DNA of 64,000 bases from Brevibacillus massiliensis (GTDB lineage Bacteria > Bacillota > Bacilli > Brevibacillales > Brevibacillaceae), in contig NZ_HE978535.1 of the NCBI RefSeq assembly GCF_000311785.1, forward strand, positions 1 through 64,000. Direction: 5' to 3'. A program made the position numbers and the translations under genes. The notes beneath the pieces are model-generated. The model was not told the origin of the DNA. It searched no databases and worked only from the letters and a program-made list of their open reading frames with translations. Position 1 is the first letter of the stretch. Every line of letters starts with the position of its first letter. This document shows positions 15,553-24,961 of this stretch, piece by piece.

Positions 15553-17604
15553 ATGCGCATCTCTGTTGACGTTGGCGGAACGTTTACCGATGTGGTAGTT
15601 CTGGATCCTGCCACTGGAACCCTGCGCCTGGAGAAGGTCGAGACCGTCCCGCGCAACCCGGCCAGCGGCGTTCTGGAGGGGTTTCGCAAGGCAGACGCTC
15701 GATTCGGCGAGATCGACTACTTTGTCCATGGCACTACCCTGGGGCTGAACGCCCTGCTCACCCGCACCGGGGCAAAGGTGGCGATTGTCACTACCAGGGG
15801 GTTTCGGGACGTGTACGAGCTGGGCCGTACCGACCGTGATACCATGTACGACTTCAAGTACCGCAAGCCGAAGACGCTAGTGCCCCGTCACCTGCGGTTT
15901 GAGGTGGCAGAGCGGCTGGACTATCAAGGAAACGTCCTGACTCCTTTCGATCGGGAAGGGGCTGTGTCGGTGGCCCGGCAAATTCGGAATGAGGGGGTTC
16001 GCGCCGTGGTGGTCTGCTTCCTGCACAGCTATACCAACCCGGCCCACGAGCTTGCGATGGAAGAGGTCCTGCACCAGGAGTACCCGGAAGTCTCCGTCAC
16101 ACTCTCGCATCGGCTGACCCGGGAGTATCGGGAGTATGAGCGCACCAGCACAGCAGTCATCGATGCGTATATCAAGCCAATCATGCGTACTTATCTCGAT
16201 CGGCTGGGCAGCGAACTGCGGAACCAGGGATACCGGGGCCAGTTTCTGCTCACCCGTTCGGGCGGCGGAGCCATGACTGCGGCGGCGGCCAAGGAGGAGC
16301 CAGTACACTCGGTGATGTCCGGCCCGGCAGGAGGGGCGATCGGTGCCGCCTACCTGGCGGAACTGACAGGCTACCGCAATCTGATCACGTTGGACATGGG
16401 AGGAACAAGCCTGGACACTACCATGGTGGTGGATGGGCAGATCTCAGTGGAGAACGAGGCGACGGTGGAGCATCTGCCAATCTCCACTCCGATGATCGAC
16501 ATCCGCACGATCGGTGCCGGCGGCGGCAGTATTGCATGGATCGATGATGGTGGAGCACTCCAGGTAGGCCCGCAGAGCGCTGGTGCAGACCCAGGTCCCG
16601 CCTGTTACGGTAAGGGCGGGGAGAACGCAACGTTTACGGATGCCGCCCTCACCATCGGCTACCTGGATGAGAAGAACTTCCTCGGGGGTGCCATGAGCAT
16701 CGACACGGATCTTTCCCGCATGGCGATCGAGCGCTTGTCCGGGCAGCTAAGCCTTTCGTTGTACCAGACGGCCGCTGGCATCATACGAATCAGTGAGGCC
16801 AAGATCACCGGGGCCATCCGCGAAATCTCGGTGGAGCAAGGATATCACCCGAAGGACTTCGCTCTCCTTGGCTTTGGCGGCGGGGGCGGGCTGGTGGCAT
16901 GCAACGTGGCGCGGGAGATCGGGATTCCCACCGTCATCATTCCACCGGGGCCGAGCAACTTCTCGGCTTGGGGGATGATGATGGTCGATGTGGTCTATGA
17001 TTTTGCCCAGACCCACGTGACAGGACTCGTCGACGCCGACTTGGCAGCGGTCAACGAACTGTACGGCAACCTGGAGGCGAGCGGTCGGGAGGCACTGGGT
17101 CGAGACGGGTTTGCCCCGCAGGACTGCCGGTTTATTCGCTGGGCAGAGATGCGCTATGAAGGTCAGGAGCACACGGTGAAGATCGAAATTCCGGACGGGG
17201 AGCTGACTTCCGACCACATCCCCCGGATTGCCGCGAGCTTCGGTGATGCCCACGAGATGCAGTATGGTCACCAAACGACAGACCCGGTTCAGATTGTTAC
17301 CCTGCGTGTGCGGGCGGTAGGTGTGCTGCCCAAGCCAAAGATTGCCAAGCGAAAGCAAGGAACCGGCGATGTTGGTCCAGCTTTCAAGGGCAGCCGTGCC
17401 GTGTACCAGTCGACCCTGGACAGTTTTGTGCAGTACAGAGTCTATGACCGGTTCAAGCTGCTGGCCGGGGATCAGGTAGCCGGGCCGGCCATTATCGAGG
17501 AGCCAAGCCACACAACCATCGTCCACGAAGGAGACTTGGTAACGGTCGGAGATTACGGGGAGCTTGCGATCGCTATTTTCTCAACCAAAGGAGGCATAGC
17601 ATGA
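15553..17604 (+). CDS. hyuA: Hydantoinase/oxoprolinase family subunit A
   Basis: 683 aa. Opens with the ATPase phosphate-binding signature SVDVGGTFTDVVVLD and contains VHGTTLGLNALL, LLTRSGGGAMTA, LDMGGTSLDT and FGGGGGLVA, all characteristic of HyuA/5-oxoprolinase N-terminal and HydA domains. With HyuB it would hydrolyse an imide or lactam ring (N-methylhydantoin, 5-oxoproline or similar) using ATP. ATG preceded by AAAAAGGAG. Overlaps hyuB by 4 nt. Much more GC-rich (GCC/CTG/CGG codons) than the genes to its left. Confidence 0.88.
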   Translation: MRISVDVGGTFTDVVVLDPATGTLRLEKVETVPRNPASGVLEGFRKADARFGEIDYFVHGTTLGLNALLTRTGAKVAIVTTRGFRDVYELGRTDRDTMYDFKYRKPKTLVPRHLRFEVAERLDYQGNVLTPFDREGAVSVARQIRNEGVRAVVVCFLHSYTNPAHELAMEEVLHQEYPEVSVTLSHRLTREYREYERTSTAVIDAYIKPIMRTYLDRLGSELRNQGYRGQFLLTRSGGGAMTAAAAKEEPVHSVMSGPAGGAIGAAYLAELTGYRNLITLDMGGTSLDTTMVVDGQISVENEATVEHLPISTPMIDIRTIGAGGGSIAWIDDGGALQVGPQSAGADPGPACYGKGGENATFTDAALTIGYLDEKNFLGGAMSIDTDLSRMAIERLSGQLSLSLYQTAAGIIRISEAKITGAIREISVEQGYHPKDFALLGFGGGGGLVACNVAREIGIPTVIIPPGPSNFSAWGMMMVDVVYDFAQTHVTGLVDADLAAVNELYGNLEASGREALGRDGFAPQDCRFIRWAEMRYEGQEHTVKIEIPDGELTSDHIPRIAASFGDAHEMQYGHQTTDPVQIVTLRVRAVGVLPKPKIAKRKQGTGDVGPAFKGSRAVYQSTLDSFVQYRVYDRFKLLAGDQVAGPAIIEEPSHTTIVHEGDLVTVGDYGELAIAIFSTKGGIA

Positions 17605-19376
17605 CCAAGAGTGCAGACTTTACCAATTTTACACAAAAAAGCGGCGCCGATAAACACGGAGGACACATTGAGGTGCAGGTTATCCATAACTATTTGCTGT
17701 CGGCAGCCCGGGAAATGATGCGGAACTTGAAGCGAACGGCCTATGACACCATCATCTATGAGATTCAGGACTTCGGCTTGGGGATCTACGACCGCGACTG
17801 TCGGTTGCTCGCGGAGGCGCCCGGCCTCGCCATTTTCACACGGGGCAATGACTTTGCTCTCCGGAAGATGGTGGCGTTCCTGGGAGAAGAGAACATACAC
17901 CCCGGTGATGTGATCCTGTTTAACTACCCATACTGGAGTTCCAATCACACCCTTGACGTACTCGTCACTTCCCCGATCTTCTTTAATAATCAGTTGGTCG
18001 GGTACGCCGCATGCAAAGCCCACTGGCTGGATCTGAACCAACAGGACCCGGGTTATTGCCTGGACACCACCAGCATTCACAATGAAGGGCTGGTCTTGCC
18101 CGGGCTCAAGATTTACAAGCGAGGGGTTCGCGACCAAGAGGTGGAGAACATTATTCGGTTCAACTCCCGCATTCCGGACCGGGTCATCGGCAACATGAAC
18201 GCCCAGATTTCCTGCTGTCGGACCGGAGAGCGGCGGGTCCGGGAACTGGTCGAGAAGTTCGGACTGGAAACATTTAACGCCGCCGCCCAGGAGATTCTGA
18301 ACCACGGCGAACGGATTGCCCGGGCACGGCTTGCGGCCCTGCCCAAGGGAACGTGGACCGCTGAGGATTGGGTGGATGATGACGGGGTAGATAAGGATAC
18401 CATGCTCAAGATCATGGTGACCGTCACCGTCACGGACACCGAGTTTATCGTGGATTTCACCGGTACCCATGAAGCTGTAAAGGGCCCTGTCAATCTGCCC
18501 CTTGGTTTGACGGAAGGGGTTTCGGCTCTCGCCTTTAAGGGACTCACTACCCCAGACTCTCCGGCCAATGATGGCAACTTCCGTCCGCTGAAGGTAATCG
18601 CTCCGGTGGGGTCACTGGTGAACGCCCAGCCTCCGGTCGCTACCTTCACGATCTGGCCATCCATTCACATCCCGGAAATTATCTGCAAGGCTCTCGCCCC
18701 CGCCATGTCTGAGGTGGTGCCCGCCTGCTCCGGAGGAGAGGTAGTCTCTGTGATGGGGGTAGGCAGGCATCCCGTCACCGGCAAGGTCTGGCTGGAGGCC
18801 ACCAATGAGGCTGTCGGATTTGGTGGCCACGCCGGGGGCGACGGAGAAAATGGGATCATGCACCTGTCCGAGCCGGGCTGCCGCAACAACCCGGTCGAGG
18901 TATTGGAGAACAAGGCTCCCTTATTGATCGAAGCATATTATTTGCGCCAGGACTCATGCGGGGCTGGCGAGCACCGCGGTGGGTTGGGTGCGACCCGCAT
19001 CTACCGGTTTACCGCTCCCGGCAACGCTGTGACGATTCTGAAAAAGACGAAGACTCGCCCCTGGGCGTTGAATGGCGGACTGGAGGGGGATCCCAATCGC
19101 ATTATTGTGTGGCCTGGGACTGAACGAGAGTGGCGGACGGGCGCCATCAATGAGTCTTTACAGGCGGGGGATGTGCTGATCAGCAGTGCCGGCGGCGGAG
19201 GAGGCTGGGGGAACCCCTTGCGGCGCAGCCCCGATAAGGTGCTGGAGGACGTGCGCAACGGGTACGTTTCGCTGGAAAGCGCGCAGCGTGACTATGGCGT
19301 GGTCATCGATACCGCCAACTGGATCGTCGACGCCGAGGCGACAGCCAAACTTCGCCGGGAACGATCGGGGGCCTGA
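17601..19376 (+). CDS. hyuB: Hydantoinase/oxoprolinase family subunit B
   Basis: 591-aa HyuB family protein, partner of HyuA. Visible signatures: YDTIIYEIQDFGLGIYD near residue 50, GDVILFNYPYWSSNHTLD, LPLGLTEGVSALAFKG, and the C-terminal glycine-rich SSAGGGGGWGNPL. ATGA overlap with hyuA indicates translational coupling. Substrate specificity cannot be read; the following dipeptidase suggests a peptide- or amino-acid-derived cyclic compound. Confidence 0.88.
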   Translation: MTKSADFTNFTQKSGADKHGGHIEVQVIHNYLLSAAREMMRNLKRTAYDTIIYEIQDFGLGIYDRDCRLLAEAPGLAIFTRGNDFALRKMVAFLGEENIHPGDVILFNYPYWSSNHTLDVLVTSPIFFNNQLVGYAACKAHWLDLNQQDPGYCLDTTSIHNEGLVLPGLKIYKRGVRDQEVENIIRFNSRIPDRVIGNMNAQISCCRTGERRVRELVEKFGLETFNAAAQEILNHGERIARARLAALPKGTWTAEDWVDDDGVDKDTMLKIMVTVTVTDTEFIVDFTGTHEAVKGPVNLPLGLTEGVSALAFKGLTTPDSPANDGNFRPLKVIAPVGSLVNAQPPVATFTIWPSIHIPEIICKALAPAMSEVVPACSGGEVVSVMGVGRHPVTGKVWLEATNEAVGFGGHAGGDGENGIMHLSEPGCRNNPVEVLENKAPLLIEAYYLRQDSCGAGEHRGGLGATRIYRFTAPGNAVTILKKTKTRPWALNGGLEGDPNRIIVWPGTEREWRTGAINESLQAGDVLISSAGGGGGWGNPLRRSPDKVLEDVRNGYVSLESAQRDYGVVIDTANWIVDAEATAKLRRERSGA

Positions 19377-19379
19377 ACC

Positions 19380-20441
19380 ATGCGACTCATCGACTTACAC
19401 AGCGACATCCTGGTAGATGTAATCTGGCGAAGATCGCGTGGAGAGCACAGGGTAATAGCCGAACGCCATCTGCCTGTTTTGCGAGCCGCCGGCATCACCG
19501 CCCTAGGCCTGACGATTTGGATAGAATTGGATCAAACTCACCGGGCGGCTGCTCGCACCCGTGAGACGCTGGCTGCCCTGGCGGCAGAACTTAGTGAGTC
19601 TGCCGGGGAGCTTGCCCTGGTCAGGACCCCGTCTGAGGCTGAAACGGCAATGGCGGCAGGACGCCTGGCGCTGCTGCTGACGATCGAGGGGATGGCAGCT
19701 TTGGACGAGGACCCGGCCCTCTGGCCAGATCTTTGTACCCAGGGCCTTACCTCCGGCCTCTTGACGTGGAATGAGGCAAACGCCTTTGCCAGCGGCTTCC
19801 CAGGTTATGGATACGAGGAGGCACGTGCGCTGTCCACCTCCGGTAAAGGCTCATGGCTGTTAGGGATGCGCGGCCCTGGGGAAGGCGAGGTGCGGGGGAT
19901 CACCACCAAGGGCCGCACTCTGCTGCGCCAGATGGCTGCCGGCGGTGTGATGCTGGACTTGTCCCATTTGAACGAACGCTCCTTCTGGGACGCGCTGGAG
20001 GCCTACCCTGGCCCTGGGGTGCTGGCTTCCCACTCCAATGCCCGTACCGTTTGCGATATTCCGCGCAACCTGACGGACGAACAAATCAAGGCAATCGCGG
20101 AGCGGGACGGGGTTATCGGCTTGAATGCCTTTCCGGCGTTTGTTGACTCCGACCATCCGGGGCTGGACCGGTACATCGACCACGCCGTCTATATCGCCGA
20201 CCTGGTGGGGATTCGGCACCTTGGTTTCGGGTTTGATTTTATCAGCTACATGGATGACGAGGCGCTTGAGAGCATCGGCGGTCGTCTGCCAGGCAATCCG
20301 GAGTTGGACGGACCGGCAGACGTGCCCCGCCTGATGGCCCGGATGGAAAAGCGGGGGTTCTCCCGTGCAGACCTGGAAGCCATGGCCTGGAGCAACTTCG
20401 CCCGTGTCTGGCACTCGGCTGTTACTTGCGCGGCCGGATAG
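19380..20441 (+). CDS. Membrane dipeptidase (renal dipeptidase) family metallohydrolase
   Basis: 353-aa peptidase M19 family protein. LIDLHSDILVDV carries the metal-binding HxD near the N terminus, LLLTIEGMAAL supplies the bridging Glu, VMLDLSHLNERSFWD and GVLASHSNAR give the two further His ligands, and HLGFGFDFISYMDD the later Asp. It starts 3 nt after hyuB, so it is in the same operon and shares its high GC. M19 enzymes cleave dipeptides, often with a D-residue, which could be the products of ring opening by HyuAB. Confidence 0.85.
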   Translation: MRLIDLHSDILVDVIWRRSRGEHRVIAERHLPVLRAAGITALGLTIWIELDQTHRAAARTRETLAALAAELSESAGELALVRTPSEAETAMAAGRLALLLTIEGMAALDEDPALWPDLCTQGLTSGLLTWNEANAFASGFPGYGYEEARALSTSGKGSWLLGMRGPGEGEVRGITTKGRTLLRQMAAGGVMLDLSHLNERSFWDALEAYPGPGVLASHSNARTVCDIPRNLTDEQIKAIAERDGVIGLNAFPAFVDSDHPGLDRYIDHAVYIADLVGIRHLGFGFDFISYMDDEALESIGGRLPGNPELDGPADVPRLMARMEKRGFSRADLEAMAWSNFARVWHSAVTCAAG

Positions 20442-20685
20442 CGCAGGCGATAGATCAGAAGCGGACGCCTGGTCGAGGCGGGGATGGGGTCTCCGTTACC
20501 TGGTGTCCGCAACTCTATTAAGAAAAAACCTAAATAGCCTGTTGCAGATCAGTAGATGGACAAAGTGTTTCTCTGGCAAACGTTTGAAGAATGGATGAAT
20601 AGAATGGATTACCAGTCCAAACGAACATCCAGAGGCCGACAGAGAAGGAATTAGGACTTGGTTGTCGGTGTCTCCTTTGTCATAA
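20442..20685. other. Intergenic stretch without a gene
   Basis: No convincing frame, promoter or terminator. GC content drops again after about 20510, marking the right edge of the GC-rich hyu block. Confidence 0.4.
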
Positions 20686-20853
20686 ATGCATAAAACTACC
20701 AAATGGACAGTGGCTACCTTTTGTTTGGATGCTGTCGCTTTTGGTTTCGGAGTTGGAATTTTGGTTCTGAATACTCTGATAAGTATTGGGCTTATTTTTT
20801 ATGCAACGCTAGTGGAAGGAACTGAAAAAAATTATAAGCTGGAGGTAGGTTGA
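20686..20853 (+). CDS. Small predicted membrane protein or remnant
   Basis: 55-aa frame from ATG 20686 with one long hydrophobic stretch (AVAFGFGVGILVLNTLISIG, continuing LIFYATL) after a short charged N terminus, and a polar tail. Family not recognised. No good ribosome site, but a GGAGG near its end serves a following ATG at 20856 whose frame ends after 22 codons. The pair looks like the remains of a small-subunit/transporter operon rather than a working unit. Confidence 0.35.
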   Translation: MHKTTKWTVATFCLDAVAFGFGVGILVLNTLISIGLIFYATLVEGTEKNYKLEVG

Positions 20854-21046
20854 TCATGTTGAAAAAGGATTGGCTCCCCAGTCTATATGTGACGAGAAGT
20901 TGTTTACGGAAACGCAGGAGTTGAAACGAATAAAACCGACGCCCCTATAAATGTTGGAAACAAGCATGATAGGAACAAATGGTTCAGAACCGAGTGGGAA
21001 CCCTGTTTCGATAAAATAAGACAATAGGATTGCAAGCGCAAAACGA

Positions 21047-21086
21047 ATCGCCCTTTGCCGGCATGGCGAGTGTCGGCAAGGGCGAT
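21047..21086 (-). terminator. Terminator of the secreted propeller/BIG2 gene
   Basis: Long stem ATCGCCCTTTGCCG / CGGCAAGGGCGAT (one bulge) directly downstream of the minus-strand gene, followed on that strand by a short T-rich stretch. Confidence 0.65.
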
Positions 21087-21102
21087 TTGTACATGGACGC
21101 TG

Positions 21103-22596
21103 CTACTTTTTCACCTGGACCGTGAATGTTGCACGTTTCCCCTCGAAGGCAGCGGTGATTTCCGCCTTGCCCTTTTGTTTTGCCGTTATTTGCCCGTCTT
21201 TGCCTACCGCGGCCACTTTTTCGTCGGATGATTTCCACTCGACCGCGTCGGTCAACGCTTCCTCCGTGCCGTCATCATAAACGGCCTCGACCTGAAGCTG
21301 TTTGGTCTCCCCGAGAGCCAGTTTCAATTTGTGATCGTAGGCATGAAGCGAGAGGAGCTTCTTTGCCTTCCCGTATTTGATCAGGTAGATATCCCGCTTG
21401 TCGGCAAGCGTTGTGCTTTTTTCCCAATATTCACCCAACAGCAGGTAATCGCCGGCCCCCTGGGGAACCGCCCCGATCACCCGCACTTGCGGGAAGGAGA
21501 CGGTTTTCTCAGCCAACACGTTGCCGGACTCATCCAGCGTCATGAAACTCCAGTCTGATGGCTCATTCCTTTCCGACTCGAGCAGCGCGATCAGCATATA
21601 GCCGCCATCAACCCTCTCAGAGAGGGATAAGCCGATTTCACCGCTTTCTTCTTCTCCGTACTGCTGCCGCCAGACGACATCTCCCTTCGCATCAATGTGC
21701 CAGGCAACGATGTCATTGTACGCCGGATCGTACCTGTAGCGGTTCACATATCCGGCAATGAGCAGTCCGCCGTCGCTTGCGGGCAGGACCGAGCGGATCG
21801 TGACAGAACCAACCTCATCATAGGTCTGCTCCCAGATGACCTCGGCCTCTCCGGTCAGCTTTGCGATGTACAGCTGCGAGTCGCCGGATGACGCTGTCCC
21901 TTGTACATAGATGTCGCCGCTGTCCGTTACAAGTACCCGGTCCGCCGAGCTGAAGCTCCTCGTGGCCAATGTCTTGTCCCATTCGATTTCGCCTGAGGCT
22001 CCGATCTTTACGACATGGACGAGAGAACTTTTGCCTCCCTCATAGCCGCCGGGGTAGTATCGTCCTGCAGCGATCCAGCCGCCGTCGGACGTTTCCGAGA
22101 AATCGCTGTACAACAGGGAATAGTACTGCGGGATCATCGCTCCGCCTTCCACTGCAATCTTTTTCGTCCACACCGTCTTTCCGGTTTCGCTGAGGCGGAT
22201 CAACTGCAGCTTTTCCGGTTCGGAGCGAAGCGCTCCCATCACGAGAAAACCGCCTGTCTTTGCCTGTTTGACGCTCGCGATCCAGAAGTCCTCCGGCATT
22301 CGCCTGGTCCATTCTTCTTCACCGGCCGCGTCTGCTTTCAACAATAGCGGGGGAAGGATATGATATTCGGTGTCTGTTGTGTCTGCCCAGACGAGCGCTC
22401 CGCCGTCTTGAGCGGCCACGACCCTCTTTACTAACTCCCGCGTCTCATCCATGACAAAGCGTTTCTCCCACTTCAGTTGCAGTTCTTCTCCCGCCGCGGA
22501 AGCTTGACCGACCATGAGAAAAGCCGCCAGCAAAACGAGAGCTGTCCGCATGGTCAAGCGCGGGAAGCAGCGTCTAACGGTCTCTTTTGCCCACAT
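21103..22596 (-). CDS. Secreted propeller-like protein with C-terminal BIG2 domain
   Basis: About 497 aa. The N terminus has a Sec signal peptide (LVLLAAFLMVGQASA) after a basic region. Residues about 45-400 hold repeats of the type DGGxxxxG.....GDxxWxxxxG, typical of a beta-propeller built from 'delta-60'-like repeats. The last 80 residues are a bacterial Ig-like BIG2 domain (LALGETKQLQVEAVYDDGT, then VAAVGKDGQITAKQKGKAEI). Function unknown; a cell-surface or exported binding protein. ATG at 22596 chosen for the AAAAGGAG site. An upstream ATG at 22620 is possible. Confidence 0.75.
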   Translation of the reverse strand: MWAKETVRRCFPRLTMRTALVLLAAFLMVGQASAAGEELQLKWEKRFVMDETRELVKRVVAAQDGGALVWADTTDTEYHILPPLLLKADAAGEEEWTRRMPEDFWIASVKQAKTGGFLVMGALRSEPEKLQLIRLSETGKTVWTKKIAVEGGAMIPQYYSLLYSDFSETSDGGWIAAGRYYPGGYEGGKSSLVHVVKIGASGEIEWDKTLATRSFSSADRVLVTDSGDIYVQGTASSGDSQLYIAKLTGEAEVIWEQTYDEVGSVTIRSVLPASDGGLLIAGYVNRYRYDPAYNDIVAWHIDAKGDVVWRQQYGEEESGEIGLSLSERVDGGYMLIALLESERNEPSDWSFMTLDESGNVLAEKTVSFPQVRVIGAVPQGAGDYLLLGEYWEKSTTLADKRDIYLIKYGKAKKLLSLHAYDHKLKLALGETKQLQVEAVYDDGTEEALTDAVEWKSSDEKVAAVGKDGQITAKQKGKAEITAAFEGKRATFTVQVKK

Positions 22597-22970
22597 GCCT
22601 TTCACACTCCTTTTCACCAAAATGGCAATATTTGTTTGCTTCCCCCTATATATAAGAAAAGCGGGATGGTTTGTACAGGAACCGAACTCCTAGTAACAAA
22701 TAGGAAGATAGCTCCCTTTTTTAACGTAATCACCTGTCTCTCCTACTTCGTAACCAGAAACATGGATCTGTAGCCCAGTATTTTCCATGCGAATTATCAA
22801 GCAATGTTCGCGTCCGGCACTGCTGCCAAACCCTCATCGCATCTTCGAAAAGGTGGACTTGCCAGCATCTGGCTCCATTTGGGAGGAAAAGGGAGGCTCG
22901 GTCCGGTCAGCGGCAGTATTGGAAAGTGAGCCGAGAATCTCGCCAATTATCAGAATATATCGGGGATGAG

Positions 22971-22999
22971 TTGAAATTTTTGCTGTGGTACCATATAAA
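22971..22999 (+). promoter_or_regulatory. Sigma-A promoter of the riboswitch-ehu transcript
   Basis: TTGAAA (22971-22976), 17 nt, TATAAA (22994-22999). Predicted start near 23006, about 45 nt before the riboswitch. Confidence 0.7.
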
Positions 23000-23048
23000 A
23001 CAGAAAGCGACAAACTGATTTTCGGCTTTCTTTTCAACTGAATACAAA

Positions 23049-23182
23049 AGGCCTAATTCCATCTCCGGATGGGAGCGGGGGAACCAGGTTTTTGGGGTTA
23101 ATCCTGAAAGTGTCATCAGGAGGGATGTTTTGGCGTTCAGCTTCTCTGCCATCCTACCCGTCAGCTAACCTCGTCGGCTAAC
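23049..23182 (+). promoter_or_regulatory. c-di-AMP riboswitch (ydaO-yuaA class)
   Basis: The conserved core elements of the ydaO class occur in order: GAGCGGGGGAACCA, TTGGGGTTAATCCTG, AGGAGGGA, and the hallmark ACCCGTCAGCTAACCTCGT at 23156-23174. The left arm GCCTAATTCC and right arm GGCTAACGC close the aptamer. It lies between a sigma-A promoter and a strong terminator, upstream of an osmolyte importer. Members of this class bind c-di-AMP and switch genes off. The boundaries are approximate. Confidence 0.9.
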
Positions 23183-23298
23183 GCAGAGAAGATCCTGGAA
23201 AACCAGCTGCATGAATAATCGGAATATTCCGTTTATTCAGCGGACAGGGCACTGTCTGAGGATTGGGTCGTTGTCGGCCTGATATACAGGCTATGAAT

Positions 23299-23365
23299 AC
23301 CGGTGCAGACTTTTTCCTGGAACTTCGGTTCTAGGGGAGAAGCAGGCACCGGTTCTTTATTTTTA
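23299..23365 (+). terminator. Terminator / expression platform of the c-di-AMP riboswitch
   Basis: Outer stem ACCGGTGC (23299-23306) / GCACCGGT (23346-23353), inner stem with a GAAC-TTCG-GTTC tetraloop, then TTCTTTATTTTT. It lies 24 nt before the ehuB start, so readthrough is needed for ehuBCDA expression. Confidence 0.85.
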
Positions 23366-23388
23366 AGCAATAGAAAGGGGTAAAAACA

Positions 23389-24276
23389 TTGAACAAAAAG
23401 GGGCTTTCATTTTTGCTGACAGGAGTATTGTCGATAGGGTTACTGATGACAGGATGCAGCAGTTCCGGGGGTACAGCGACCGAGGGGAGCGGAGTCTCTA
23501 CACTTGAAAAGGCCAAGAAGCAAGGATTCGTGACGGTCGGATTCGCCAATGAGAAGCCGTACGCGTATGCGACACCGGATGGCAAGCTGAGCGGTGAGGC
23601 GGTCGAGGTAGCGAGAGAGGTGCTCAAGAACATGGGCATAGGCGAGATGAATGGGGTACTGACGGAATTCGGCTCCTTGATCCCGGGACTGAACGCCAAA
23701 CGCTTTGACATCATTACGGCGGGGATGTACATCACTCCCGAGAGGGCCAAAGAGGTAGCCTTTGCCAACCCGGAGTACAGCATTGGCGAAGCTTTGGCAG
23801 TGAGGAAAGGGAACCCCAAGGATTTGCACAGCTATAGGGATATCGCCGAAAAGAAGGCAAAAGTCGGCGTGATGGGTGGTGCGATCGAGATTGACTATTT
23901 GAAAAAGTCGGGCGTTGGCGATGACCAGTTGGTGATCGTAACCGACCAGCCCTCGGCTGTGGCGGCACTGCAATCAGACCGGGTGGACGCAATCACGATG
24001 ACGGGACCGTCTCTGCAAGCGGTGCTGGATTCGGCAAAGGATAGCGGCATCGAGAGGGTCATGGAGTTCGAGCAGCCGGTCATTGACGGAAAGAGTATCC
24101 GAGGCTACGGGGCTGCTGCTTTCCGCAAAGAAGACCAGGATTTTCTGGAAGCGTACAACAACGAGCTGCAAAAGCTGAAAGAGTCCGGCAGGCTGCTGGA
24201 AATTCTGGAGCCGTTCGGCTTTACGGAGCAAGAGCTGCCGGGTGACATGACAGCAGAACAGCTCGTCAAGGAATGA
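23389..24276 (+). CDS. ehuB: Ectoine/hydroxyectoine ABC transporter substrate-binding lipoprotein
   Basis: 295-aa solute-binding protein with a lipoprotein signal (LSIGLLMTGC). Strong EhuB signatures throughout: GFANEKPYAYATPDGKL, GVLTEFGSLIPGL, RFDIITAGMYITPERAKEV, DQPSAVAALQSDRVDAITMT and LEILEPFGFTEQELPGDMTA. Captures ectoine and hydroxyectoine outside the membrane for EhuCD/EhuA. TTG start after AAAGGGG. First gene behind a c-di-AMP riboswitch, which fits osmolyte control. Confidence 0.92.
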   Translation: MNKKGLSFLLTGVLSIGLLMTGCSSSGGTATEGSGVSTLEKAKKQGFVTVGFANEKPYAYATPDGKLSGEAVEVAREVLKNMGIGEMNGVLTEFGSLIPGLNAKRFDIITAGMYITPERAKEVAFANPEYSIGEALAVRKGNPKDLHSYRDIAEKKAKVGVMGGAIEIDYLKKSGVGDDQLVIVTDQPSAVAALQSDRVDAITMTGPSLQAVLDSAKDSGIERVMEFEQPVIDGKSIRGYGAAAFRKEDQDFLEAYNNELQKLKESGRLLEILEPFGFTEQELPGDMTAEQLVKE

Positions 24277-24302
24277 GGCAGACAGAAAGGAGCAGGCACC
24301 TT

Positions 24303-24959
24303 ATGAATACAGATGCAGGGGCCGGATTCTTGGCGCCGCTGATGAGCGGTGCCGGAATGACGGCACAGATATTCGCATATTCGGCTGTTCTCACCATTGT
24401 CATTGCTTTTCTCGCAGGTTTCGGCCGGATGTCAAAGTATGCCCCGATACGCATCGCAACTGCGGTCTACGTCGAATTTTTCCGCGGCACTTCCCTGATG
24501 ATTCAGTTGTTTTGGTTGTTTTTTGCCCTGCCGCTGCTCGGCCTCGAGCTCACGCCGCTGGCAGCCGGACTTGTCGCGCTGGCATTCAACTACGGCGCAT
24601 ACGGCTCGGAGATTGTCCGCAGCTCGATTCAGGCGGTCCCCAAGGGGCAGGTCGAGGCGGCCATTGCGCTCAACATGACGCCCTTTCAGCGAATGAAAAA
24701 AATCGTCCTGCCCCAAGCGGTCGCCATGATGCTGCCGGCATTTGGCAACCTGCTGATCGAACTGTTAAAAGGGACATCGCTTGTTTCGCTGATTACGCTG
24801 GCAGACTTGACGTTTAAGGGCATGCTGCTTCGCACTTTTGACATTTCCAGCACTCCGCAAATCCTGGGGCTGGTGTTGATCATGTACTTCGTCATGGCAG
24901 CGGTCCTCACGCTTGGCGTTAGACTGCTTGAAAAACTTGTCACAGCCGGGAGGGCTTAG
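24303..24959 (+). CDS. ehuC: Ectoine/hydroxyectoine ABC transporter permease EhuC
   Basis: Polar-amino-acid-type permease (about 218 aa) with several membrane segments and the EAA loop QVEAAIALNMTPFQRMKKIVLPQA around residue 115-140. ATG at 24303 chosen for AAAGGAG upstream. An ATG at 24273 overlapping the ehuB stop (ATGA) is an alternative. Forms the membrane channel together with EhuD. Confidence 0.88.
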   Translation: MNTDAGAGFLAPLMSGAGMTAQIFAYSAVLTIVIAFLAGFGRMSKYAPIRIATAVYVEFFRGTSLMIQLFWLFFALPLLGLELTPLAAGLVALAFNYGAYGSEIVRSSIQAVPKGQVEAAIALNMTPFQRMKKIVLPQAVAMMLPAFGNLLIELLKGTSLVSLITLADLTFKGMLLRTFDISSTPQILGLVLIMYFVMAAVLTLGVRLLEKLVTAGRA

Positions 24960-24961
24960 GT

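Noticed and set aside
17553-18470. 305-codon minus-strand frame
   Set aside because: Antisense to hyuB in a GC-rich region where long shadow frames are expected.
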